From contig VJWM01000204.1 of NCBI GenBank assembly GCA_010909165.1, positions 124,001-188,000 of the forward strand: 64,000 nt of DNA. Direction: 5' to 3'. The stretch is from Anthoceros angustus. Taxonomy: Eukaryota; Streptophyta; Anthocerotopsida; Anthocerotales; Anthocerotaceae. Shown here piece by piece: positions 21,201 to 32,748 of this stretch (its first letter is position 1; each line of letters opens with the position of its first letter). The notes beneath the pieces were generated by a model. The model was not told the DNA's origin. It made no database searches and saw nothing but the letters and a program-made list of their open reading frames with translations. The translations under genes were made by a program, and so were the position numbers.

Positions 21201-24200
21201 AGCATGAGAAAGCAACTGAGATGAGAACATACTGGAGTGAAAACGATTGGAGGATTCCAAAAAGCGAAAAGCTTTTCACCACAAGGGCTTCCATCATTCT
21301 CTACCACATGGATGTCCCTAAGGCCAACAAGTTCCTGCAAGTGGATAAAATGCAAGACGCTCACTTTGCTGGTTGACCGACAAAATATGCATAAAACCCA
21401 TGGAATCTGCAGGATTACAAACAATTTTCACAATGCGTCCATGGGTAAACAGCAGACCATTGCATGTTCACGAGGATTGGCCACTGTGGCACTGCATATG
21501 ATGAATGTCAGTTCGGCTCCATATGCTGCAAAACAGAAGTACACGAGTCAAAAGCTTGCTCTGTTTCAACACGTCAGCCAGATTTGTGTGCTTTCCTGGA
21601 GGTCAGAAAAGCAAAAACAAATCTCACAGTGATGACAAAGACGCCGCAGTCGCCTCAGAATTATTGCTGTATGGCAGCCAAATGCTCCTCGGTATGCATG
21701 TGCTTCATCAACCACCACATATCTGCACACATGCACAAATTGTGACACACAATGCTGAGCCACTGCAGGCCCTTCTCTACACTTCGAGTTCATAGGAATC
21801 CATGCTATGATGAGTTCACATACCTCAGGTTTGATAGAAACCGATGAAATTGTTCATGTGAAGGTAAAAGTCCGACATGCAACATGTCTGGATTTGTGAT
21901 CAGCTGTCAAGCATCACCCGCTGACATGAGAGACAGCATCAGCCATAAGCGCTTTATTACATGGCATGTATATGCATTGATCTGCTGGGTGAGCCATGCA
22001 TAAGTCTGAGAAGTGTAAAGATATTCAAGCAAACAGAAACAGGTTCTGCAACATCAACTTGAAAAGTGAAGGAGTACCCAGGGGGGTTATCATATTACAT
22101 ACAAGCCTTGCACAGTCTCGGAGCTTCAGTCGTTGATCTTGATGAGTATCACCATCATACACCCCCATGTGAATAACAGGCACCATTCCTTCTGTCATCT
22201 CTTGCAAAGCTCGTAGTTGATCTTGTGCTAATGCCTGTGGGTCAATAGCTGTCCCTTAGCAGTCGCTGTTGTTACTGGTGGAGTGACAGACAGCAGGGGA
22301 AGAAGAAACGTAGCAAGGGTCCTCTAGTCTACATTACCCCTCCACCAAAACATGTCGTCAACGAATAGATTTCATGCAGAGCAGGTGACACCTCAAAAAA
22401 GAGTGTCAGCTTTGCGTTGTACCTTGGTGGGAAATAAGTACAAGGCACACGAATGTGGGTTGGCAACAAGTTCCTCCAAAATAGGAATATTGTAACATAA
22501 GGACTTGCCACTTGCTGTTGATGTTGCAATGATGACACTCTGCCTAGAAGTTGCTATATTGATTGCTTGTGCCTGCACAACGCATCAAATAAAGGGTTGC
22601 TGCAAAGTATACCAAGCATTCTCCCACCACAATTCAAGTCATAGAACCTTCATAAGTACCTAAATGCTAAAGGCAACAGCAATACCTGATGGCTGTAAAA
22701 TCTAGTGATACCATAGCGCTTAACTGCAGCAGCAACTGAATCAGACAACCTAATATTCAAGCTCCCATAGGACGCTACACGAGGACTCAAGTGCTGGCAA
22801 TGCACAACCTGCACAACAGTCATAAGACTGAGAGAGCAGTCAAAATCTATCCGGATTCGCCAGACTGCAGAAGAAGGACAAGCCCAACCTGGCCCAGCGC
22901 CCCAGCACCCTGCTTCAGATGTTCTAACATCTCAACTGCCGAAAGCTCGTTGACATCCTGTAGAAGGAGTTGAAGGAAACCTACATGTCAAACTGGACAC
23001 ATCCAATAGCTTTCTGGAAAAGAATGGGAAAAACTATCCGAATAAGACTCGATTGAGTTTGACAGGCACTAACCATGCAGCGAATGAGCTGCTTGTGAAG
23101 CCGAGGTGGTCTTGGAAGAGCCGACTGCTTTGCACACTCTGTATCTATGTTTGCAGATACTTTTCCCGCAGCATCTAAAAGCCCATCTAAAGTAACCCTA
23201 TCCAGTGTAAAGTTTTCATCTGTCTGAACTTGGTAACATTAACATTACGACGATTCAAGGGGATGCTGCAGGTACATCACAAAAGAATCATCAAAGAATC
23301 ATAAAACTTGAGGACATCACAGCAAATGTTTAGGACCTGCAGAATGTTGAGAAGTTGAAGGATTGCTGCCTGGAATGCTTTCTGACGTCTTTTGATAAGA
23401 GCATTTGTGACTCTCTCCGAGATCTGCTTCCCAGCTGCAAATAATTTTGGACAAAATTTTCAATCAAGCTGTAGCACAACAAGACTTTTCACATAAAAAG
23501 TAGCCCAGCAAGTCTTGGGTGCCAAGTTTCACCACTAACCTCCTGCGCTGGGCATGACATCTTCGGGGCCTATCTGCTCAAAGTCAGTAGCCAAAATAGC
23601 TTTGGTACTGTGCAGCTCTTCATGCTGCTTGAGCTTGTTGGGGTCTAATAAATCGACGTTGAAAGAAACATCATCTCCCTCCCCTGAAAGATTGCTGATT
23701 ATGACAAGCTGTGTAGTAACAACAGGTTGAACACCTGTGTCAATCTGGGAATTACTACAAGAAAACAACTCCGACATCTGTGCTGCAAACTGGCTGAAAG
23801 AGCATCTTACCCTGGGACAGAGACTAGCCAGGTTATGGACATCACTTGGAACAACTCCCTCATCTTTCAAAGTGCTTAGGGGCTGAATAGCCTCCTTGAC
23901 ATTCCTCCATGTGGGTTGCATGTGCTGTTTTTGCAAAAATGCGCAGACAGTATTGAGAGCAGTGAAAACAGAGTTCAGACGTTCCAACAAGTCTGGCATT
24001 GGGGCATCAAACATTGCCCGAGAGTAGGCCTTTCTCTGTTTTTTCTCTCTCTGAGCTGGTGCCTGGGTACGTCGACTTGCCAGTTCCTCATCATAGGAGC
24101 TACTGTCTCCTGTCTCCGATGCCACAGGCATTCCCACATGAAGCAAGTTTCCAGACAATATCTTTCTCCTTTTCCGGATCGGTTCATCTGGAGCACTCTG

Positions 24201-25236
24201 GTGCTGTTCTATATGATCATTGCTAGCTGAAAGAAGGTTCTCCTCCCTGATCCCACCACCATTGGCAGGAGATGAAGTTGAATTGCTTGCTTGATCGTGC
24301 AGGCTTCCCAAATCTGCAACAATGGCTTCCCATACCGTCTCAGCAGCTAAGACAGTTGATGATTCCGGCAACAGAGCTGCATTACCTGAGGAAACCCTGG
24401 TCTCCTCAAGGGACTGAATCTTAGAACCAGAGCACGGCTCCAAGCCACCTGTATGCTTTGCCACACTGCTGCCCTGTTGACTATCTATGCCATTAACAGC
24501 CCTGTTATGTTCCACCACACCACCTGCAGCCATTACGCCATGAGCACCATCCTTGTCACTGCGTTCTGGTTGATGATCATCTCTTAGCTCTGGCCCAAAC
24601 CTCCCGTCACTGGAATGTAGAGAATCCTCAAGTCTGGACTTGTTTGTGACCTCAGTAGCATCATGTTGAGCGGGTGTAGCTGCAGCCAACCTCGAGTCCT
24701 CACCACCGATAGTCTGATTGAACAGTAACCTGGCCTTCCCCTGGCTTTTCTTCGCATACGGTATCATAACCAGAAATTCGCCATCCCGCAATTCAAGTGA
24801 TTTCACGGTAGCTGCAACGTTTAGTTTGGATCCCTGATACGAGCGAACAATCAGAATAGAAACAAGCACAATCTGAACCATTCCACTCAAAACAGTACCA
24901 GAAAGCTCTTCCAGTCCTGCGGTAAAGCCAACAATCAGAATAGAAACAAGCACATTCTGAACCATTCCACTCAAAACAGTACCAGAAAGCTCTTCCAGTC
25001 CTGCGGTAAAGAGTTACAAGGTAAGGATAAAGGCAAGGCTGGCTCACTCGGAGAAAGAGATGTAACAGAGGAGACGAAGTAGGCCATTTGAACTTGCTAG
25101 CAACGAGCTCCTTGACATGAGCCACCGTCTGGGAAGGGAGGAGGGACACACGAGTGCATTGCCCATCCACAGTTCGCACAGAAACAAGCATACGGTTCTC
25201 CTGCTCCTCAGCTGTTAGATCACCCGAGTCGCCCAT
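18233..25236 (-). CDS. HRQ1: HRQ1-type RecQ4-like DNA helicase with ubiquitin-like N-terminus
   Basis: ATP-dependent 3'-5' DNA helicase of the Hrq1/MrfA group, which in plants and yeast acts in interstrand crosslink repair. Many exons over 7 kb; not every boundary was resolved. Exon 1 (from 25236) encodes a ubiquitin-like fold start ([20 protein letters not shown]). A long linker exon ends near 23550. Helicase motif I is [20 protein letters not shown] (about 22440-22560), followed by [18 protein letters not shown] (about 22140) and the Walker [19 protein letters not shown] (about 21690). Motif VI is [14 protein letters not shown] (about 20250). Near 18670-18730 comes the family hallmark [17 protein letters not shown] Cys cluster ([18 protein letters not shown], about 18450-18510) ends the DUF1998 region. 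The last exon is probably 18313-18233. Confidence 0.87.
24847..25016. repeat. 85-bp tandem duplication in HRQ1 intron 1
   Basis: Two adjacent copies with an 85-bp period, the first from 24847 and the second from 24932, both starting ACAATCAGAATAGAAACAAG and ending GTCCTGCGGTAAAG. They differ by about one base (CACAATC versus CACATTC). The repeat lies between the ubiquitin-like exon and the following exon, which restarts with [13 protein letters not shown]. Confidence 0.9.
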
Positions 25237-25881
25237 GTCACATCGGACAAGAGTTCATCTCACATGAGCCGGAGACCGCCTGAAACTGGCGGTTGTGATT
25301 AGACCGCGAAGAGACCGCTAAGTGGATTTGGTCACAGGTGGCGACCAGCGGAAACATATAAAGCCCAGAGGGTCTAATGCCCAGTAAAATGGGAAGGGGC
25401 CGAGTCCCGTGACTGGGCAGCATAACTGGCGCTCTTGTGTCTGCCAAGCAACCGGATTCGTTGTAGCCAAACTCGCCTGTGGTTTGCTGTAAAGGAGCTT
25501 GGACTTTGGTTCCCAAGATGGTAAGAACACTTCGTCCTCAGACATGTATTGTCCTGTATCTCGACGGGATGCTATTCAGGACTCGTTGAAAAGATTAGCA
25601 GACCTACTCTTCATCACAGCTGATCTGTGGGTCCTCTTTGATGCTATGTCCGATTGTGGAATGCATCTTGCAGGCATACGTTCACAATAACCTCTTCAAG
25701 TCCAATTCAGGTGTGCCAGGTTATTGTGATGTTGTGGCATTGTTCTTTGTCTGGGCTCGCCCCAAGCTTGTTCGAAATCCTGGCGCATTGGATTAGCCCC
25801 TTTTAGCCTATTGCTCAGTGATGTCAGATGTGCTTGGGGCTGCTTCCAGGTTTTGAGCACCGGCTTGACCGACAGAGAGCA

Positions 25882-28665
25882 ATGGATGATCGGCGGAATG
25901 TGACAATCAGGTGGTTTAACCTCCCCTTTGTCGTTGTCCTGAATGTGTTCTTGGCCTGCAATCGATGGTGCATTGCGAGCATGGGGCTTGACAAGGTTTT
26001 GAAACAGGTATCTCAAGGATGACAATCGTGCACAGTTGTCGAACACTTTCCTCGACAGATCGGACGCGTTTAGACGGAGGCGAGAGGTAGTTTGCTTGTT
26101 CCAACCGTGTTCCTTATTTGGCTAAGCATTTTCTGGCACCATCATACCGTGACTGTGCGAGTACAGGCAGATGAGCAAGCAAAAGAGGCATCGTTATTGG
26201 AGGACCTTCAAAGGAGGGAGAAGATCCGGGAGGCTTTCAAGCTGGTTACTCGCGACCTTGTCTTGCTGAGGTTGAAATATTCTCAAACTCAGGTGTACGT
26301 AAGGGTTACTGACAGCATCAATGCATCGACAGACAAGAGAAGAAGATGACTTCATAGCCAAGCAACTGTCAGACCAGGACAAAGAGTATCAGCGAGAACA
26401 ACGGGTGCTGGAAAAGTTGAGGCTAGAATCGCCTGAGCTACGGGCCTTGCAGACAAAACTTCAGATTGCTGAGATGAACAAGTTGCGGCATCAGCAAGTA
26501 GTGCTTCTCGACTGGACTTTCGAAATTTGATTCTCGTTGTCACTCATGTACAACAGTGATACATCTGCCGAGGGTGGGTCAGCTTGAGGAGAAGCGGCTA
26601 ATGGAGCTGGAGGAAGCTGCTCGGAATGCTGGTTTCCACAAGCTAATGGAGCTGCAAATGATCAAAGAGGACGCTCTTGAGCACGAGCGCTTGCGGAAAC
26701 GGTTTGGGAACATGGCAAGCCCTTGCAACTTTTGTGGTTGAATCCAGATGAAAATGAGTGGTGTTTTCCATGTAACGGAACATGACAGTTGACTGCTAGG
26801 TAACACAGAATATGTCAGGACAAAGATCGGATTCACTGCAGCTGTTGAAACGTTGCTCGGGCTTACTCGCTTTTTATGGTGCAGATGGATGCTAAGCAAA
26901 GGATTCAGGAGCAACTGAAAGAGAGGGAGATCATAAAAGAACAGGAGCTTCAAGAACGTCTGAAAGAGACTGAAGAATTGACCGAGGTCAAGATCTTTAG
27001 CGTTTCTTGTCTCCTGTTCTTCTGTATGCACAGTCTCGTGGTCTTGGTAGACAAACAGGGGCACTGATCCTGCAATTGCACTGCGCTTGTGGGGAAGAAT
27101 ATGTCCTGCTGAATATGAGCAAGAAGTTGCATCCCAATGCCTCTCGTGAACTCAATTTGCGATTGTTCCTGACTGGCTTGAAACTCAGGAGCTTGCAAAA
27201 CTCAGAGAGGAACAGATTGCTGAAGCTTACCGCAAACTGTAATATGATTTGTGAACGATGCTTCTGATTGTTGTGGCATCTCATCTATTGTTGTTTCCAT
27301 CTGAAAGATTGCTGGGTGTGCTTTCCAGACGGAAGAAGGCGCAAGTACGGCAAACCATGGTGGAAGGCCAGAAAGTTCGTGAAGAGATGAAGAGGAAGAA
27401 GGTGAAGTGTGCTGGCTTTGGAAACCCTCTACATAGTTCTCCACTTCTTGTGCCATGTTTGCATAAAGAGTTCAAGCTTGTTGTTTTCGGAAAAGTGAAA
27501 TGTCTTTCCCAGAGGACTTCCCCTCCTAAGCAATATGCAACGTAAAACAGGAACGGCAAGAAAAAGAAGAGGAAGATGCCATCATGGCTTACCGAGCCAG
27601 AATTGAGGAACGCCTCAGGATGCAAGATGTCGGCAAAAAGGAGAAGCGTGATGAAGAGCAAAGGTTATGGCCTGACATTATCCTGCTCTGGACACGCGAT
27701 TGGATCTCAATCCTTCAATTCATGTCAGAATTGGAGTGGTGAGAAAGCCTCATTTGCATTACAGCTGTTGTATAGGATTCATAATGAGCTATCTTCCAAA
27801 AAGTTGGCGGAGATGCGAGCTAAGGAAGACATGGAGAACGCAATCAATGACTATTACTTTGAGGAGTCGGAGGCGTTATACCATAAGAAGATGGAAGAGC
27901 TCAGTATACAGGCATCAGTCTTCAGCATGAACCTGCTGCCGTATTCTTCCATTACTATGACGACGGAAGCAGGATTCTGAATACCAGCCCGTTTCTGATT
28001 TTGCAGAAGGAGCGCATTCAAGCCAACCTGAGGGCGGCTTGCCAGATGCATGAGCAGTTTAAAGAGGAGAGGCGTCAGCAAGAGAGGCTTGACAAGAAGG
28101 AGTTTGCGAGGAGGATGTTGGAGTCTATGGAGAAGGTGACTTTTGTCATTCTCTGTTCCTAAGAGACCTTCTTGGTAAGAGGATTCTGCTCACTTGCTGA
28201 TCTGTTACTCTGCTCACTTTGCTGCTGTCACTGGTACTCAGGAGTTCAAGCTTGAGCAGTTGAGTGCTCAAAGACGGCGCATGAAAATCGAGGAATACAA
28301 GCGAGAAATCGATCAAGCGTGGCTTGAGAAGGAGGCTGCGTTCCAGTCTCAGGTAGCTTCTTTGAAGCAGTCGAACTGTTTGCCTTCAGTCCAGTTCATG
28401 CCAAAACGTACCTGAGACATGCTTGCCGATTGGGCTTCTTCAGCTCGAGGAGGCCAACGAGCTAAGAAGGAAAGAGGAGGAAGAGGCGAAATGGAGAGAA
28501 GCCTTGGTCGAACGGGAGCGCAAGAAGCTCCTTGCAGAGCATGCCGTCAAGCTTGCTGATTATCTCCCCAAAGGCACCTTGTCCAAGCCTGAAGACTTGA
28601 CCATCGTCGGCATAAAACCATCCCCGGAAGATACTTCCGTGGGCAAGCCTTACCGACCGTTTTGA
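25882..28665 (+). CDS. MNS1: MNS1-type microtubule inner protein of motile flagella
   Basis: Coiled-coil protein of the trichohyalin-plectin-homology class that binds inside the doublet microtubules of motile cilia. Thirteen exons: 25882-25910, 26008-26086, 26167-26244, 26333-26497, 26583-26714, 26885-26986, 27189-27238, 27329-27401, 27551-27663, 27776-27911, 28007-28135, 28242-28352 and 28444-28665. They sum to 472 aa, close to the animal protein. Almost all of it is charged helix (REEDDFIAKQLSDQDKEYQR, EFKLEQLSAQRRRMKIEEYK). The C-terminus AEHAVKLADYLPKGTLSKPE matches the MNS1 signature HA-x-x-L-x-x-YLPKG. Two introns (after 26714 and 27911) fit only with GC-AG ends. In plants this protein can serve only swimming sperm, so it dates the genome to a flagellate lineage. 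The 29-nt first exon is the least certain part. Confidence 0.85.
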
Positions 28666-29250
28666 GTCGTTTGGATACTGATTTGTTGTGGGCGCCCGAT
28701 CAGGTATCAGGTGTTGTCAAGGTAGATGCCCTCAGACGCTCTTCTGTTTCCGCATCATGTGTGTACAGGGTGAGTGTGTATAGCTATGTATGTACTACGT
28801 CTTAGTACTAGGTAGTGTTATCCAAGAATTTCCTTGATAAAGATATTTAAGAAAGTAAATATTCAAAAACAAGGTTACCAACTAGGTACCTATGGCCCGG
28901 CCTAGGCCAAATGGACACACATTTATAAGAACGCCGTGATTAAGCATCCTGAGCTTGGATCGGTACTTAGATGGGGTCCCTAAAGGGAGTGGATGCCCTT
29001 GGTGCAAGTAGCTTAGGCACACCATGGTACAAGTTGTTAAGTTCCAAGTCCCATGACGGAAATTCGTCCTTAGTGGACTTAAATAAAATCCTTCTTCTTC
29101 TTCTTCTTCTGGTGAGACTAAAGCAAATGGTGTGAGACTAAAGCGAACGATTTGCAACTCTTGCAACTCGTTTTACTCAAGGGTCTTACTCTCTACCCTA
29201 TCACTCTCGATTCTAACCTTCTGCTGTACAGAAGAGCTGCAAATGTTGCA
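28666..29250. other. Intergenic region, part of a segmental duplication
   Basis: Downstream of MNS1. From about 28836 the sequence (GATATTTAAGAAAGTAAAT and so on) is similar to the segment starting near 33122, marking the left edge of a duplicated block that includes the SMP gene. A (CTT)n microsatellite sits near 29090-29109. Confidence 0.6.
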
Positions 29251-29598
29251 ATGTTTCAGCAGCTTCGTCGATCGAGCTGCCAATTTTCAGGGGGCGCAAC
29301 TCGTGAACGTTTTTCAAGCTCGATCGGCCTTTGGCGTCCGACCTGGTGCGACGATGGTGCCTTTGTCAATGTTTGCACCTGTATCGTAACGGAGCGGATA
29401 CCGTAACGGAACGGCTATCCGTAACGGGAACGTGACTAAGCAGATAAGCATGGATCCATGGATCTGGATCTGCTCCAGGAAGCAAGGGTTTACGGTAGAT
29501 AACCCTAAGAGGTCTGCGAGTTCGAACTGCAGTTTCCCTCTGGACTTATCCATAAGCATGTATAAAGGGAAGCGGCCGTCGCTAGAGGACTCAGTGCG

Positions 29599-30030
29599 TT
29601 GAGACTATTTCGGCTGTGTCTGAGGACTGTGGCTCAAATCATTGTCGTTGTGGAAAGCAGAAGACCAGAACCGGCAGCGAGGAAGCCAGCGGGTGAGCAG
29701 CACATGTCTCTCTCTGAATTTTCCCCCGAGGATGAGGCTCTGATTGATGAGCCAGACACGGGAAAGAGCCTTGAAAATGAGATTAATAATCTACTATTGC
29801 TCGTTGCTCATGGTATGCGCAGCCCAGGCGGGAGTCCAAGAAATTCCTCGGGGATGGACCACAGCAAGCCCCAGCCTTCAAGTTCGCCCAAGGGCACCCC
29901 CATGACGAAAGACGCAGCGGCGCGGATCCAGTCTGCGACGGCCAAGCAGACTGGAGGGAACGTCTCGAAAGACACTTTTGCCGCCAGGGCGCAGGCTGCG
30001 GCTGACAAACATGCGAATAAGGGGAAGTAA
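29599..30030 (+). CDS. Small SMP-domain (seed maturation / LEA-like) protein, copy 1
   Basis: Open frame of 143 aa. The C-terminal 42 residues form one SMP repeat: MTKDAAARIQSATAKQTGG then DTFAARAQAAADKHANK. This repeat occurs in plant late-embryogenesis (D-34 type) proteins and as single small proteins in algae and fungi. The N-terminal part (EFSPEDEALIDEPDTGKSLE) is unrelated and may be partly untranslated or a separate exon. A conserved upstream segment at 29251 (MFQQLRRSSCQFSG) recurs in copy 2 (MSRHLRRSTCQFSG) and could be a first exon encoding an organelle presequence. A stress-protective role is inferred from the family only. Confidence 0.65.
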   Translation: MRLFRLCLRTVAQIIVVVESRRPEPAARKPAGEQHMSLSEFSPEDEALIDEPDTGKSLENEINNLLLLVAHGMRSPGGSPRNSSGMDHSKPQPSSSPKGTPMTKDAAARIQSATAKQTGGNVSKDTFAARAQAAADKHANKGK

Positions 30031-30458
30031 GGGTTCTCTAATGGCGACAGACTGACAGACTAGTGGCGGCTCCAGCACTGGAGGGGATGGTGTACAATAC
30101 TGTGAAGGTGTACGATAATGTGAAGCATGTTTTCAGGACTTCGGCATAGAATTTTGCTCAATGCAGTTGCTCTAGCGGCCTAGCCACTTGTACTCGATAG
30201 CGAGGGATGCTGCAAGTAACTGAACAGCCAGCGTAACACACTCTGGTTTGAACACGCTGCAGTAAAAAAATGTTCACAACCCGATGCACGCTTCCTGTCC
30301 ACCTGCCTGGTCTGCACAGGATCGTAACTGTTCTAGTCCAAGTGAAGTAGGGTGCTACGCCTCCGCTATTCCAAGTGGTCCATGTTGCTACGTTTGCTGA
30401 GAGCTGATATCGATTGAAATCACGCATGATGCACGGCAGTAGTACCCCATCTACCGCT

Positions 30459-30702
30459 GAACAATGTTGGTGGCAGCTGTATCAAGATCAATATATATAT
30501 TAGTATTGATCTTGATCAGGTTGATTAGATGGATAGTGTCCGTGCGTCGATTCCAACTCAATTTGATGCTGACCTGGCCTGAACAATGTTGGTGGCAGCT
30601 GTATCAAGATCAATATATATATTAGTATTGATCTTGATCAGGTTGATTAGATGGATTGTGTCCGTGCGTCGATTCCAACTCAATTTGATGCTGACCTGGC
30701 CT
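30459..30702. repeat. 122-bp tandem duplication containing a palindrome
   Basis: Two adjacent copies (30459-30580 and 30581-30702), differing by about one base. Each holds the inverted repeat ATCAAGATCAATA ... TATTGATCTTGAT, a 13-bp stem with a short AT loop. They directly precede the large satellite array. Confidence 0.9.
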
Positions 30703-30714
30703 GAAACTCACTCA

Positions 30715-32100
30715 AACTGAGCCCCCGAACTATGAATTTGTAGAGGTCTACATGTGGAGCAGCCCCCGAACTATGAATTTGTAGAGGTCTACATGTGGAG
30801 CAGCATTGCCAACCGAGCCCTACGCCCGAACTATGAATTTAGAGGTCTACATGTGGAGCAGCCCAGACTATGAATTTGTAGAGGTCTACATGTGGAGCAG
30901 CATTGCCAACCGAGCCCCTCGAACTATGAATTTGTAGAGGTCTACATGTGGAGCAGCCCAGACTATAGTTGTAGGGGTCTACATGTGGAGCAGCATTGCC
31001 AACCGAGCCCCTCGAACTATGAATTTGTAGAGGTCTACATGTGGAGCAGCCCCGAACTATGAATTTGTAGAGGTCTACATGTGGAGCAGCATTGCCAACC
31101 GAGCCCTCGCCCGAACTATGAATTTGTAGAGGTCTACATGTGGAGCAGCCCCGAACTATGAATTTGTAGGGGTCTACATGTGGAGCAGCATTGCCAACTG
31201 AGCCCTACGCCCGAACTATGAATTTGTAGAGGTCTACATGTGGAGCAGCCCCGAACTATGAATTTGTAGAGGTCTACATGTGGAGCGACATTGCCAGCCC
31301 TACGCCCGAACTATGAATTTGTAGAGGTCTACATGTGGAGCAGCCCCGAACTATGAATTTGTAGAGGTCTACATGTGGAGCAGCATTGCCAACCGAGCCC
31401 TACGAACTATGAATTTGTAGAGGTCTACATGTGGAGCAGCCCCGAACTATGAATTTGTAGAGGTCTACATGTGGAGCAGCATTGCCAACCGAGCCCTACG
31501 AACTATGAATTTGTAGAGGTCTACATGTGGAGCAGCCCCGAACTATGAATTTGTAGAGGTCTACATGTGGAGCAGCATTGCCAACCAGCCCTACGCAAAC
31601 TAGAAACTACGCAAACTAGAAACTAGAGGTCTACATGTGGAGCAGCATTGCCAACGAGGTCTACATGTGGGCAGCCCCGAACTATGAATTTGTAGAGGTC
31701 TACATGTGGAGCAGCATTGCCAGCAGAGCCCTCGCCCGAACTATGAATTTGTGAGGTCTACATGTGGAGCAGCCCCGAACTATGAATTGTAGAGGTCTAC
31801 ATGTGGAGCAGCATTGCCAACCAGGCCCTACACAAACTAGAAACTACAAACTAGAAACTAGAGGTCTACATGTGGGCAGCATTGCCAGAGGTCTACATGT
31901 GGGCAGCCCCGAACTATAGTTGTAGAGGTCTACATGTGGAGCAGCATTGCCAACCAGGCCTACGCAAACTAGAAACTACGCAAACTAGAAACTAGAGGTC
32001 TACATGTGGAGCAGCATTGCCAACCGAGCCCTACGCAAACTAGAAACTACGCAAACTAGAAAGTGAACATTGCCAACCGAGCCCTACACAAACTGGAATC
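30715..32100. repeat. Satellite array with higher-order structure
   Basis: About 27 occurrences of the core GAGGTCTACATGTGG. The basic unit is about 37 bp (CGAACTATGAATTTGTAGAG then GTCTACATGTGGAGCAGC). Pairs of units alternate with a spacer ATTGCCAACCGAGCCCTACG, so the true period is one short unit plus one long unit with the spacer, about 100 bp. To the right of 31590 the units decay and a second motif, (CGCAAACTAGAAACTA), is interspersed. No open frame spans it. Confidence 0.9.
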
Positions 32101-32254
32101 TAGACCGTGAACAGTGGTAGGAAAAGAGCTGAGCCTTTATAGAGAGGGAACACAACACTCCCATACAATATGGGTTATATGCACTAGGCACACTAGATAC
32201 TAGCACACAAGCACACAAGAACACTTAGGTGGGCTTGGCCTTATATAGTCCTAG

Positions 32255-32350
32255 CCTTGAATCCTACTGGTCACTTGACCTTGAATCCTATTGGTTACTT
32301 GACCTTGAGTCCTATTGGTCACTTGACCTTGAATCCTACTGGTCACTTGA
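32255..32350. repeat. Four-copy 24-bp tandem repeat
   Basis: Units at 32255, 32279, 32303 and 32327 of the form CCTTGAATCCTACTGGTCAC plus TTGA, with one to three differences between units. It follows a stretch with TATATAG and short CACACAAG repeats, which could be part of a decayed retroelement end, but no coding remnant supports that. Confidence 0.9.
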
Positions 32351-32610
32351 CTTGCCCTTTACTTTTGGACTTTCTAGAAGATACTTTCTAGAAGATGCAT
32401 GACTTTCAAGTTATTTTTAGGGCACTCTTCATAACCTGCTTTTAGGGCACTCTTCATAACATATTTTGATATGTTGTAATAAAACACTTTTAACAAACAG
32501 CAAGTCCAAACCAGAATTTTGTTCATCTAAGAGCACCCAGGAAGGCGGCCCAGCTACAAGCATCTTAGGGGCTGCGGATTCTCCTCGTACAAGGATTTCT
32601 AGCTAGATAA

Positions 32611-32748
32611 GCATCCTTCTAACATGCTTCAATCAAATCCCATCCAAGAATTATCTAGCATCCTTCTAATAAGCTTGAATCAAATCCCGTCCAAGAATTA
32701 TCTAGCATCCTTCTAATCTGCTTGTATCAAATCCCGTCCAAGAATGGT
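32611..32748. repeat. Three-copy 47-bp tandem repeat
   Basis: Copies start at 32611, 32658 and 32705 with GCATCCTTCTAA and contain CAAATCCCGTCCAAGAAT. Each differs at a few bases around the CTTGAATC position. A two-copy TTTTAGGGCACTCTTCATAA repeat lies nearby at about 32416-32460. Confidence 0.85.

Noticed and set aside
30715-32100. Satellite considered as a CRISPR array or as an LTR retrotransposon
   Set aside because: The spacers are themselves repeated, and there are no coding domains, primer-binding site or paired long terminal repeats.
32100-32500. Possible LTR with TATATAG and short direct repeats
   Set aside because: No matching second LTR, no TG...CA ends and no internal gag-pol remnants found.
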